Assembly: GCA_009667805.1 (NCBI GenBank)
Contig: RXON01001589.1
Location: forward strand, 1-64,000
Direction: 5' to 3'
DNA length: 64,000 bases
DNA from: Leptobrachium leishanense
Taxonomy: Eukaryota > Chordata > Amphibia > Anura > Megophryidae
Notes under the pieces: model-generated
Database searches by the model: none
What the model saw: only the letters and a program-made list of their open reading frames with translations
Told to the model about the DNA's origin: nothing
Position numbers and translations under genes: made by a program
In this document: piece after piece, positions 1 through 10,187 of the stretch
How the letters are laid out: each line of letters opens with the position of its first letter
Position numbering within the stretch: the first letter of the stretch is position 1

Positions 1-64
1 CGCGGTGGCTGAGACCGGGGTCAAGCCAGCGGCTGTATCTCCCCTGCTTGTCTGGTCTCAGCCG

Positions 65-82
65 ATCCCACCGCTGCCACCA
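65..82 (-). other. Primer-binding site, tRNA-Leu type
   Basis: The minus strand reads TGGTGGCAGCGGTGGGAT one base inside the LTR. Its complement matches the 3' acceptor end, including CCA, of the common vertebrate leucine tRNA as I know it. This fixes the orientation of the LTR element (minus) and shows that the LTR at 84-730 is the 5' one. Bases 1-64 are the start of the internal region. Confidence 0.7.
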
Positions 83-83
83 A

Positions 84-730
84 TGTAACAGATCTCTGTA
101 CCCGGACAGGGTCACATCTGCAAATGCTGCTTCCTCGCTGGACACCCAGTTTCTCCTCGTGACTCTCATACCGTTCTCTTGTACCTTAGCCTCAGCTCAA
201 GGCCCGGTGCCTATAGAGAGCCTGACTAGCACCCCAGAAATAAGCCAAAGCTGTAGACCTGGAGGCCTTTCCTTGGCCACAGCGGGCAGAAGATTCCTGG
301 TACTCCAAAACATGAGTCGTGACTTCAAGCATGGTCAGAATAGAACTGACCGTTTATTACACATCACAGAGATACACTCAACCACCAACCTCATTTACAT
401 ACAATCAAGCAGATAACTGCACAAATCAGATTAGCTACCCAGGACAGTTAAACAATGGAGAATGGGGGAAGAGAAAGCACGTAAACAAAAGGAATCTCTT
501 ACTGAGAGAATTTACACAATAGCAGGTACTAATACAGAGATCTACACCTATACAGGGAAAACACACAGACATCAGAAATCTTTAGTTAACTGGCATATAT
601 ATAAAAACGGGGAAAAATCACATTGGTACTTAGAAACAATAAAGGGCTAACGAACTTTTAATACACACAAATAAATAAACACTTGAACGGTTGTACTGCG
701 CTACAGCATAGTGGCGGCCGTCCCGTCACA
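84..730 (-). mobile_element. 5' LTR of an LTR retrotransposon that runs off the left edge
   Basis: On the minus strand this 647-bp block starts TGTGACGGGACGG and ends GATCTGTTACA, the TG...CA ends expected of an LTR. A polyadenylation signal (AATAAA) reads on the minus strand near 345-350. The block is followed on the minus strand, one base later, by a primer-binding site matching the tRNA-Leu acceptor end. The rest of the element lies beyond base 1, so the partner LTR and target duplication cannot be checked. It is inserted directly into an exon-like coiled-coil segment ending at 731. The family is likely Ty3/gypsy, but no gag or pol is visible. Confidence 0.7.
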
Positions 731-866
731 CAAGGTATTTCTGGACGCAGACGCCAGCCGGTTCACAGACTGGGTCTGCTTCCTGATCTCCTGCCCAAGC
801 TGTTGTGTCTGAAAAAACAGCCTCTCCAAGGTATCCTGGTGGATTGGACATGGCTGTTCAACTGTA
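731..866 (-). pseudogene. Coiled-coil exon of an uncharacterised gene, broken by an LTR insertion
   Basis: The minus strand shows a good splice acceptor (pyrimidine-rich, ending TCCTAG) just above 866. It is followed by 44 open codons with heptad-like content, including DTLERLFFQTQQLGQEIRK and QSVNRLASASRN. The frame runs straight into the LTR start at 730, so the insertion cut the exon. The peptide resembles the short C-terminal helix seen in many amphibian Myb/SANT-domain proteins, as does the exon at 17319-17452. Function is unknown. Confidence 0.5.
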
Positions 867-1476
867 CTAGGAGACAAGAAACAAGCAAAGTTTATAATTC
901 TGTAACATCTGTGCGATTGATTTAGGACTGTGTTCTTTCTTCCTGCAGTGTGACTGTGCAGCGCACATACTTATGTGCACTCTTGCAGGACTGCCAGCGG
1001 GTGATGGCACTCTTCCCACAGGATGCATCATGCCACGTTACGGACTACCGTTGTTAAAGACAAAAGTACAATACTTATTTAGCAGATGGATAAAGGTTCA
1101 TTCTCTCCCCCTCCCTCCCTCTACCCCCTCTCCCTCCTCTCCCTCATTCTTTATCCCTTGTGTGTTTGTTTTGTAGGTACTCACTGGAAAGGGCCCCAGA
1201 CGTGCTGCCTTGGAGCTGATCCCTCTGGTGATGCATCCGTAAAATAGGAATGTGAAGAAAAAGGTAAGTCTCAAGTGTTGTGAAAAAGACCAAATTTTTT
1301 TTTACATACATTATAGGTTATTCTGAGTCAAACTGACCCTGAAATTGCATGCAGATCAGTTAATTTTGCTATACGGTGCAATTGTGGCCTGGCCAATCAG
1401 TGGGATTTCTGTACTCTTTGAATTGACCAACAGTGATTGCTTTATGTAACAATCTATTTCTTTTCATTTAACTCAC

Positions 1477-1653
1477 CAGCTCTCTGCTGTCTGTCGTGCT
1501 CAGAGTCCATACGTATCCTGATTCCTGACCCATCGTGACATCCAAGAGGTGATCCACCAGACGCCTCTCCCACCGGCTCAGTTCCCCATGGTGCATCTTC
1601 TGTTCTCCAACTTGTGCTGTTACAGTCGCCTTGCGTTTGCAGATCATAAATAG
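1477..1653 (-). pseudogene. Exon-like segment with splice sites on both sides
   Basis: On the minus strand this 177-bp segment lies between TTCTTTAG (acceptor) and GTGAGTTAAATG (donor). At least two frames are open, one containing LSRWERRLVDHLLDV, so the coding frame is not settled. It lies upstream of the coiled-coil exon at 731-866. The putative intron above it (about 1655-1765) shares the stretch CGACAATGAATA and its surroundings with 15295-15345, next to a Myb/SANT exon. That suggests two paralogous copies of one gene or Harbinger-type transposon. A weaker exon candidate lies at about 1185-1230 with a GTGAGT donor but no clear acceptor. Confidence 0.35.
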
Positions 1654-2078
1654 CTAAAGAACAAAACAATGTATATTAGTTAAAAAATGTTTTTCTAAAA
1701 AAAATTGCATCTATTCATTGTCGGGTCCATGAACAATTTTCTCAGTTACAAGAAGTTTGAACTGATGCAAAGTTGTGACGTAGTTAGGAGACAATTTTAT
1801 GTGATTGTATACAACAAATTTTTCTATGTTTCTATGTTTCATATGAAAAAATGTCGGCAGATAAGAACCTTTCGGCCCATCTAGTCTGCCCAATTACATG
1901 GATACTTTACCTGGATTTATCTTTTGTTTAGGATAGCCTTATGCCTATCCCATGCTTGCTTAAATTCAATTACTGTTTTGGCCTCTACACTTCTACTGGA
2001 AGACTGTTCCATGTATCCACCACCCGCTCAGTAAAATAATGCTTCCTGATGTTACTTTTAAACCTTTGCCCCTCTAAT

Positions 2079-3370
2079 CTAAACACTATGTCCTCTTGTT
2101 TTGCTATTTTGTTTCCTTTTAAATATACTCCCTTCCTCTACCTTGTGGATTCCCTTTACGTATTTAAATGTTTCTATCATATCTCCTCTGTCTCGTCTTT
2201 TTTCCAAGCTGTACATGTTAAGATCATTAAGCCTTTCTTGGTAACTTTTCTCCTTCAAGCCGTACACCATTTTAGTAGCCCTTCTCTGAACTCTCTCTAA
2301 GATGTCTATATCCTTCTGGAGATACGGTCTCCCAGTACTGCACACAGTACTCCAAGTGAGGTCTCACCAGTGCTCTGTACAGTGGCATGAGCACTTCCCT
2401 TTCCTACTGCTAATACCTCTCCCTACACAACCAAGCATTCTGCTAGCATTTCCTGCTGCTCTATTACATTGACTACTTACCCTTAGATCCTCTGAAATAA
2501 TAACCCCTAAATCCCTTTCCTCAGATGTTGAGGTTAGGACTGTATCAAATATTCTATATTCAGCCCTTGGGTTTTTACGTCCCAGGTGCATTATCTTGCA
2601 CTTATCCACATTAAAACTCAATTGCCACAACTCCGACCATTTTTTTAGTTTACCTAAATCATTTGTCATTTGGCTGATCCCTCCAGGAACGTCAACCCTG
2701 TTGCAAATCTTTGTGTCATCAGCAAAAAGACATACTTTTCCATTAATACCTTCTGCAATATCACTAATAAAAATATTAAAAGAGAATGGGTCCAAGTACT
2801 GACCCTGAGGTACCCCACTGGTAACAAGACCTTGCGCCGAATAAACTCCATTTACCACAACCCTCTGTTGTCTGTCACTCAGCCACTGCCTAATCCATTC
2901 AACAATATGGAATCCAAGCTCAAAGATTGCAATTTATTGATAAGCCTTCTATGCGGAACAGTATCAAAAGCCTTACTGAAATCTAAATAAGCAATGTCTA
3001 CTGCACCACCTGTGTCTATTATTTTTGTTACCCAATCAAAAAAAATCAATAAGATTAGTTTGGCATGATCTCCCTGAGGTAAACCCATGTTGTTTCTGAT
3101 CCTGTAATCTATGTGTTTTAGATGTTCAACAATCCTTTCCTTTAACATGGTTTCCATTAATTTCCCTACTACTGACGTAAGACTAACTGGCCTATAGTTC
3201 CCCGATTCCTCCCTACTACCCTTCTTGTAAATGGCACAACATTTGCTAATTTCCAGTCTTCTGGGACGACTCCCTGTTAACAAGGATTGGTTAAATAAAT
3301 CTGTTAACGGTTTTGCTATTACATCACTGAGCTCTTTTAATAATTTAGGGTGGATCCCATCAGGCCCCAT
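2079..3370 (-). pseudogene. CR1 reverse transcriptase region (frameshifted)
   Basis: Minus-strand RT and C-terminal region read in three open pieces: 3370-2879, 2858-2364 and 2345-2079. Recognisable blocks are GPDGIHPKLLKELSD, GNYRPVSLTSVVGKLMET, AYLDFSKAFDTVPHRRL (first catalytic Asp), SGVPQG and LFADDTKI (catalytic DD pair). They are followed by the CR1 C-terminal SSQCNRAAGNASRML and [10 protein letters not shown] blocks. The order is that of the CR1 clade. At least two frameshifts and an internal deletion near 3080-3110 make it non-functional. The paralogue at 44956-46328 is longer in frame and shows the undamaged order. Confidence 0.85.
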
Positions 3371-3980
3371 TGACTTATTTGTCTTTACTTTAGACAGCTG
3401 CTTTAGAACCTCCTCCTCTGTAAACTCATATGTAAATGTCTCTTTAGTGTTCTCTCCTAACTGAGGTCCCTTTCCTTCCTTTTCTTCTGCAAAGACTGAA
3501 CAAAAATATTCATTGAGGCAGTCAGCGAGACTTTTATCCTCTTCTACATACCTTCCTTCCTTTGTTTTTAATCTAACTAATCCTTGTTTTACTTTTCTTT
3601 TCTCGTTTATGTATCTAAAAAATGTTTTGTCCCCTTTTTTACTGACTGAGCTATTTTCTCTTCTGCGTGTGCTTTGGAAGCTCTTATAAATTGCTTTGCC
3701 TCTTTCTGCCTAATCTTATAGGTTTGCCTATCTTCTTCACTCTGAGTTTTTTATAATTATTGAATGCTATCTTTTTGTTCTTCACTATTTGGCCACTTCT
3801 GCAGAGTACCACAGTGGTTTCTTCCCTTTTTTGTTTTTGCTAACAAGCCGAATGCAATTTCCTGTGGCCTTCAATAATGCTTCCTTTAAATAATCCCATT
3901 TCTCCTGGACTCCCTTTAAACTCCTCCAGTCTGATAATGACTCCTTCACACAAAATCTCATTTTAGAAAAATCTGTTTTT

Positions 3981-4698
3981 TTAAAGTCTAAAACTTTTGT
4001 TTTTGTGTGTGTGCGGCTCCATCCCTGTTCTTATATTAAACCATACTGACTGGTGATCACTAGATCCCAAATTTTCACCTACAACAACGTCCGATACCAA
4101 ACCTCCATTTGTGAGTATTAAATCCAATATGGCCTCTTTACGGGTCGGCTCCTCAACTACTTGTGTTAGAGATAATCCCAGTAGGAGTTTAGAATATTTG
4201 TACTCCTGGTGCACCCAGCTGTTTTGGTTTTCCAGTTCACATCAGGAAGATTAAAGTCCCCCATGATAATAACTTCCCCCTTCATTGCCATTTTGGCTAT
4301 TTCCTCAACCAGCAGATTATCTAGCTCTTCTACTTGTCCAGGGGTCTATAGATCACACCTACACGAGCTACTGTATGATTGCCAAATGTTAGCGTAACCC
4401 AAACTGACTCTATGTTCACCTCGCTCACTTTTATTTGGTTCGTTTTTATGTTGTTTTTCACATACAGGGCCACTCCTCCTCCTTTCCTACCTTCTCTGTC
4501 TTTTCTATATAAAGAGTACCCCGGTATTGTTATGTCCCAGTTATTTTTCTCACTGAACCATGTCTCAGTAACCGCCACTAAATCTACTTTTTCAGCTGCC
4601 ATCATTGCCTCCAGTTCATTGATTTTATTGACTAAACTGCGAGCATTTATAGACACGACTCTGAGCTTGTCATTTTTTACCTCGCATGTTGCTTGCAC
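3981..4698 (-). pseudogene. CR1 endonuclease domain (frameshifted)
   Basis: Minus-strand AP-endonuclease-like domain that would nick target DNA for target-primed reverse transcription. Blocks include LRVVSINARSLVNKINELEA, DLVAVTETWFSE (catalytic Glu in ETW), GYSLYRKDREGRKGGGVALYV and VARVGVIYRP in 4698-4330. The second half, 4214-3981, has the LLLGLSLTQVVEEPTR and LDLILTN blocks and the SDHQSV terminal His region. A frame break lies between the halves. The stretch 3380-3980 between EN and RT is the usual linker and has many stops. Confidence 0.8.
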
Positions 4699-4793
4699 CC
4701 TCCGATTTAGTTTTGGGGGACAATCGGGCAGATTGTTTACCCTTTTGTCCCCCCTCCTAGTTTAAATATTTCTTTGTGAAACCTTTGAACTTC

Positions 4794-5309
4794 TCACTGA
4801 GAACATATGTTCCCTATGAGTAAGATGCAAACCATCTTTTTATACAGTTCCTTTCTGCTCCAATTAGAGCTATCATGGGACACAAAGCCAAATCCTTGCT
4901 CCCGACACCATTCCCGAAGCCACAAATTGAATTCCCTATTGCGCATCTGCCTATCTTGAATGTTATGCACAGGCAAAACTTCAGAGAATGACACAGTGGA
5001 CGCAATCTGCTGTATTTCACCTCCAAGAACACAAAAATCTTCCTTAATCTCAGAAACCTCATTGCTAGCCAAGTCATTTGTCCCTAGATGGACTAGAACA
5101 TCTACTTCCCCTTGCTGCTTTGCTTCTTTGACAATATTGAGAATACGTCTCCTGTCTCTACGAGCAGTAGCCCCAGGAAGACATCTCACCAAACCACTAC
5201 TCTCCAGCTCAACACCTCTTATGATAGAATCACCCAGCAACAATTGCCTTCTATCAAGTCCCACCTTTTCATTTTTGTCCTTGGTTGCAGTGCTGCATAC
5301 CTTAGGCAT
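4794..5309 (-). pseudogene. CR1 ORF1 with SGNH/GDSL-like hydrolase domain
   Basis: The minus-strand protein holds the SGNH esterase blocks known from ORF1 of some CR1 elements: LLLGDSIIRGVE (block I with the nucleophile Ser), the block III motif in VLVHLGTNDLAS, and a C-terminal block. The catalytic block V (DGLHL) is present near 4825-4835 but only in the neighbouring frame, so one small indel separates it from the rest. In functional relatives this domain has esterase or lipid-contact activity of unclear role. Upstream sequence to about 5560 reads as a weak ORF1 N-terminus in other frames. Confidence 0.75.
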
Positions 5310-6090
5310 AGTGATGGTGGTTCCTCAACTATGGTGTCTGAGCCTACATCCGTCTTACCACTACACTCTGAAAGTGCCTCAAAAGAATTAAGAAGAGCCA
5401 CAGATTGTGGGACATGCTTTCTATCCACAACTCTAAGTCTACCAGATCCTACAGTAGTCCATCTGCCGCTCCTAGGAGGCCTCTGTGGCAGTGGCTTGTA
5501 ACAGTCATAGCCTGAGTTGTCTAACAGATAATTTACAAATCTCAGACTTCAAACAGGCAATTTCCTGCTGCAATAAAGAGAACTGCCTACATATCAGGCA
5601 CACTCCAAACCTCCAAAAATGGATCTAAAAACAAATGCATGACAGCTCTTACACTGGACCAAGCCTGCCATTATAAAAGAATGGATTTAAAACCAGCAAA
5701 TCTTACCTTTTTGTAGGTTTTCTACCTCCTGTCAAACCTCAGACTACCTCCAGAGTATCTCCAGAAGATCTCCTGTAAGTTCACTTTGAAGACTTCACTT
5801 AGAAGGCTTGCCAAGCTCAATTAGAACAAGCTAATATTCCACAAGCTTTATATAGCCCCCTAAGAACACCTCCCCCAGCAAGGCGTGGACAAGTTTAACC
5901 ACTTAGCAAATACACGCCCAATTGATTCCAATTGTATGCTATCAGTAGAGGAATGAGTCACCAGCCTAACCTAATTTACACACCAGACCTAATTTAAACC
6001 TTAAGATGAATAGAAAAGATCTGTTTTAAACAAAATCTAAACACCTCACTTAACAATTTGAAAGTTATTTACAGTTCTGATTGTATTTAA

Positions 6091-6545
6091 TTTGACGTTT
6101 TGGGGCCCACCAGGCACGTGCACAATTTTTCACAAACAAAACAGTTTTATTCACCCTTTCAGAGCAGTCAAAAAGCAACATAATAGTACAATTGCTTTGG
6201 TTCAGCAAAATTAAAGCAAAAGTCCTGATCTTCAGCACAAATAAACAGAGAAATGAATAAGTGCTCACCACGCTTTTTAAACATCCCCAAACCTAGGAAT
6301 CATTTCCCCAGTATGTAGAAGCCTCTCCAGCAAGCACAAGCACGTCTCCTGCTTTTGGAACACAAACACACAGCTTCCCACTGATTACTTCCTTTTCCTG
6401 AACTCCCACAATCCTATCTGGGAGTTGCTGGCTTTAAAACTCTTCCTGGACAGGAAGATTAACCCTGGTTGCCCTTAAAGGGTCCACAACCCAAATAGGG
6501 GTGAAACATATGTCCATCCAGGACCCAGCCCTGCCGACCTCTACA
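6091..6545 (-). repeat. 3' LTR of the Gmr1-like element
   Basis: This 455-bp LTR matches 14301-14761 throughout with scattered differences. Its minus-strand ends are TGTAGAGGTCGG and CGTCAAA, the latter mutated from CGTCACA. AATAAA reads on the minus strand near 6147. A polypurine run (GAGGGGGGGGTA) abuts it at 6546-6560, as expected for the second-strand primer. Confidence 0.85.
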
Positions 6546-6559
6546 TACCCCCCCCTCTG

Positions 6560-7360
6560 TCTCAACGCGGAGGTGTTTGAGGCAACAGTAGACAGCCCAC
6601 AATGCATCTGGGACAGGGCATCAGCATTTTGGTGCTGTTTCCCAGGCCTGTGTTCCACCACAAAGTTAAACTCCTGGAGAGACAGGAACCACCTGGTTAC
6701 CCTGGCATTAGCGTGGTGGTGCTGCCTCATCCAGGTCAATGGGGCATGGTCAGACACTAAACGGAACTTCCTGCCCAACAGGAAGTATCTCAAAGAATCC
6801 AAGGCCCACTTTATGGCCAAGCCCTCTCTTTCCACCACAGCATAGTTTTTCTCCGCTGCCGTCAGTTTCCTACTAAGAAAAACCACGGGGTGCTCTTCCC
6901 CATTGACTTCTTGGGATAGCACAGCCCCCAAACCCTCACTTGAGGCATCCGTCTGTACAAGGAACTCCCTCATGAAATCAGGGACTACCAGCACTGGGTG
7001 CTGACACAACGCATTTTTAAGCTTCTCGAAGGCATCTTCAGCATTGGCATTCCATTGAATCATCACTGACTTCCTACCTTTCGTCAGGTCAGTCAGTGGT
7101 GCAGCAATAGAGGCAAAATTGGGGACAAACCGCCGGTAATACCCCACTATACCCAGAAAAGCACGAACCTGCTTTTTCGTGAGGGGGCGTGGCCAGTTTT
7201 GGATAGCCTCTACTTTGTTAAATTGTGGCTTTACCAGACCCCTGCCTACGACATATCCCAGGTACTTAGCTTCCTCCATCCCTACCGCACTTTTCTCAGG
7301 GTTAACAGTAAAGCCCGCTTTCCTCAAACCGTCCAAACCCGGGGAAGATGGGACTCCCAA
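6560..7360 (-). pseudogene. Gypsy RT C-terminal half and RNase H
   Basis: The minus-strand frame begins in the RT thumb/connection: GFTVNPEKSAVGMEEAKYLG and VRAFLGIVGYYRRFVPNFA. It continues into RNase H with FLVQTDASSEGLGAVLSQ (catalytic Asp), KNYAVVEREGLAIKWALDSL (Glu), LVSDHAPLTWM (Asp) and HRPGKQHQNADALSQ. The frame ends in the 3' LTR with no integrase after it. This is direct evidence of the unusual pol order. The RT YxDD region (about 7380, DDIVI in another frame) is cut off by a frameshift at 7360-7407. Confidence 0.85.
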
Positions 7361-7406
7361 TCTGGACTGAAGATGACAATGTCATCCAGGTAGACCGAGG
7401 TATATC

Positions 7407-7763
7407 TCAGGTAGGGGCGGAGCACCCTATCCATCGCTCGTTGGAAGGTGGCCGGGGCTGAGTGTAACCCAAAAGGCATCCGCTTATAATGAAAATGACC
7501 CTCTGGAGTGGAAAAAGCAGTCTTTCCCTGGCTTCCTTAGTCAGGGGTATCTGCCAGTATCCCTTAGTAAGGTCCAGGGTGGTGATATAACGGGCCGGAC
7601 CCAATTTCTCTATTAATTCATCCACCCTTGGCATGGGATACGTGTCAAATTTTGACACCTCGTTAAGTTTCCTGAAGTCATTGCAGAATCGCAGAGTGCC
7701 GTTGGGCTTCGGTACCAACACGATGGGGCTCGACCATTCACTCTGACTCCTCAATGACATCAA
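7407..7763 (-). pseudogene. Gypsy RT N-terminal half
   Basis: The minus-strand peptide begins SEWSSPIVLVPKPNGTLRFC and continues NDFRKLNEVSKFDTYPMP and ITTLDLTKGYWQIPLT, which carries the first catalytic Asp in LDLTKGYW. These are standard Ty3/gypsy RT blocks. The frame breaks near 7500 in the stretch leading to the YxDD box. It overlaps the end of the integrase-RT frame at 7738-7763 in another frame, so a frameshift lies there. Confidence 0.85.
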
Positions 7764-8807
7764 GCTGAAGCATTTTTTTAACCTCTTCAGAAACAGCCTT
7801 TCTATGGGCTTCTGGGATGCAGTACGGCTTTACCCGAACCTTTACATGGGGTTCCGTCACAATATCATGTTTAATCCCGGACGCGTGTCCCGGTAGTCCT
7901 GAAAACATGCCTTTGTTTCTTTGCAGAAACTCCTTAACTTCTTGGGTTTGGGGATTGGACAGGGTGGCAGCAATGTGTACTGCGTCAACACCATCAGACT
8001 CTATACCCACCCCAACCATGGCGGACACCTCTCGGTCTCTCCAGGGTTTTAACAAATTTATGTGGTAGATCTGGTATGGTTTTCTTTTCCCAGGCTGATG
8101 CACTCGGTAGTTTACTTCCCCTACTTTTTCAACCACCTCATATGGTCCCTGCCACTTGGCTAGGAACCGACTTTCCACCGTGGGTATAAGTACTGCTACC
8201 CGGTCCCCAACCTGAAATTGCCGCAGCTTGGCTGACTGGTTGTACACCCTTTTCTGGGCCTCCTGAGCTTTCTGCAAATGTTCCTGTACCAAAGGCATCA
8301 CTTTAGAAATTCTCTCTCTCATCTGAGAGATATGTTCAATGAGCGATTTGTGTGGAGAGGACTCACTTTCCCATGTCTCCTTCACCAAATCTAGCAATCC
8401 CCGGGGTCTGCGACCATACACCAGCTCAAAAGGTGAAAAACCCCGTGGAGGCCTGAGGAACCTCTCGAATAGCAAACAGCAGTGCGGGAAGCAAATGATC
8501 CCAGTCTCTTCCATCTCTCTGCACACCCTTTTAAGCATCATTTCAGAGTTTTGTTGTATCTTTCTACCAGACCATCTGTCTGAGGGTGATAAACAGATGT
8601 TCGCAACTGTTTGATTTGGAACAACTTGCACACATCTGCCATCACCCGGGACATAAATGGGGTCCCCTGGTCTGTCAAAATTTCCTTGGCAGGCCAGTTC
8701 TCAAAAACATAAAAAACAACTCCCGCGCAATGGCCTTTGATGTAGGGTTTCTTAAAGGAACCGCCTCTGGATACCTTGTGGCATAATCAAGAACCACCAG
8801 GATTATA
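7738..8807 (-). pseudogene. Gypsy integrase core and C-terminus joined to the start of RT
   Basis: On the minus strand the catalytic core begins at the nested-CR1 junction with LVVLDYATRYPEAVPLRN (first Asp). It goes on to ILTDQGTPFMSRVM (second Asp, about 8665-8690) and YHPQTDGLVER (Glu, about 8560-8590), the D,D-35-E signature spread over shifted frames. The open piece 8631-7738 then carries FSPFELVYGRRPRG and a GPY/F module (LAKWQGPYEVVEKVGEVNYR). About 90 residues later the RT leader (VRVKPYCIPEAHRKAVSEEV) follows. The physical order integrase then RT is therefore directly visible in one frame. Confidence 0.85.
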
Positions 8808-9019
8808 GTTGTGATAGATTGCACCTGAATGGAAGAGGGTCTGCTGTGCTAGGGGAGAGGATGGTTAAAAGGTTGGAGGAGACTTTAAACTAGTGGAAGG
8901 GGGGGAGGGATACAGTATCTTACAAAATGGAGACAGAGCAGATAGTGGAAGGGTTCAGTTCAGACTAAGGGGGGTGGAGCCGGGGGATGGGTAATGTAGA
9001 ACAGTGGAGGCATGTAATG

Positions 9020-9654
9020 TAAAGTCGCATTCAGCATGTGTGGGTAGAGACAACATTAAATGTATGCTTGCTAATGCAAGGAGCCTTAATAACAAGATGG
9101 GGGAACTAGAGGTAATAGCATACACTAAGCAATACGACATTATAGAATAACAGAAACATGGTGGGACGAAACGCATGACTGGGCTGTAAACTTAAATGGT
9201 TATACATTGTTTAGAAGGATAGGAAACATAAGAAAGGGGGTGGAGTGTGTTTATATGTAAATCAGGATTTAAAGCCTAATATTACACAACTGGAAAGTGA
9301 TGAGGGAAATGTGGAATCTTATGGGTAAATATTTCGTTGGGGAATAAACAGGGAAGTCAATTATTGGTTGGCATATGCTATAAACCACCTAATATAGATA
9401 ATGATGAGGAAGAACAACTGTTAGAGCAAATTAGGAAGGCTGCACATCATGGTAGCACTTTAATTATTGGAGATTTTAATTACCCGGACATTAATTGGGA
9501 TAGTGGGACTAGTAATTCAGCAAAGGGAATCCGGTTCCTGAACATTTTAAATGATACCTTCATGTCACAACTGGTAGAAACACCAACTAGAGAGGATAAC
9601 TGTCTGGACCTGGTTATAACAAATAATGTGGATTTTTCTCAAATATTAATGTAA
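9020..9654 (+). pseudogene. CR1 family 2 endonuclease domain
   Basis: Broken frames show the AP-endonuclease blocks: CMLANARSLNNKMGELE, an ITETWWDETHDW-like catalytic Glu block near 9145-9175 (one base missing), and GYTLFRR and KGGGVCLYV blocks. The open piece 9337-9654 carries LLVGICYKPPN, STLIIGDFNYPDINW (Asp and Asn) and LVETPTREDNCLDLVITN. It would nick target DNA. Frameshifts near 9150 and 9235 inactivate it. The interval 9655-10187 is the EN-RT linker with stops. Confidence 0.8.
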
Positions 9655-10187
9655 AAGAACAATTGGGAAACAGCGACCATAACATGGTGACTTTTGAAAT
9701 AAACTCAAAAAAACACATTCATAGGGGCATGCTAAAATATATAATTTTAAAAAGGCCAACTTTATTAAAATAAAGGAAGCTCTCAATGTCATTGACTGGC
9801 AGAAACTCTTTCACGGAAAAACACTGAGGATAAGTGGAATATTTAAACTAACACTAGAAAAGTACACGTCACAATATATTCCACTGGTTAATAAATATAA
9901 AAGAAACAGACTGAAACCAATGTGGCTTAGTAGGAAGGTAACTAAGGAAATGAAAAATAAAAAGAAGGCATTTAAAGCTTTTAAATTCTGATAAATCTGA
10001 GGCATCCTATAAAGCATATAGGGCAGCCAATAAAGCATGTAAAAATGCGATTAGATGGGCTAAACTAGAAAATGAAAAAGAAATAGCCAAAGAGAGCAAG
10101 ACCAACCCTAAAAGATTCTTTAGGTACATAAATTCTAAAAAACCCAAGAGTGAAAATGTAGGTTCACTAAAATCTGAGTCAGGGTTA

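Larger units (their letters stand above)
1819..5990 (-). mobile_element. Nearly full-length CR1-clade LINE (family 1)
   Basis: A non-LTR retrotransposon on the minus strand. Reading right to left it has a 5' region with a TATA-like box (GCTATATAAAGC, 5845-5859), an ORF1 with an SGNH-hydrolase domain, an AP-endonuclease-like domain, an RT with LFADDTKI, and a 3' tail of repeated TTTCTATG units at 1821-1845. That short tandem 3' tail instead of poly(A) is typical of the CR1 group. Several frameshifts break the frames. A second, 5'-truncated copy of the same family lies at 44956-46328. I found no target duplication. The exact 5' end is uncertain by about 100 bp. Confidence 0.85.

Noticed and set aside
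2079..3370. Host gene encoding an RT-like protein
   Set aside because: The endonuclease, RT and SGNH ORF1 layout and the TTTCTATG tail show it is a CR1 retrotransposon with frameshifts.
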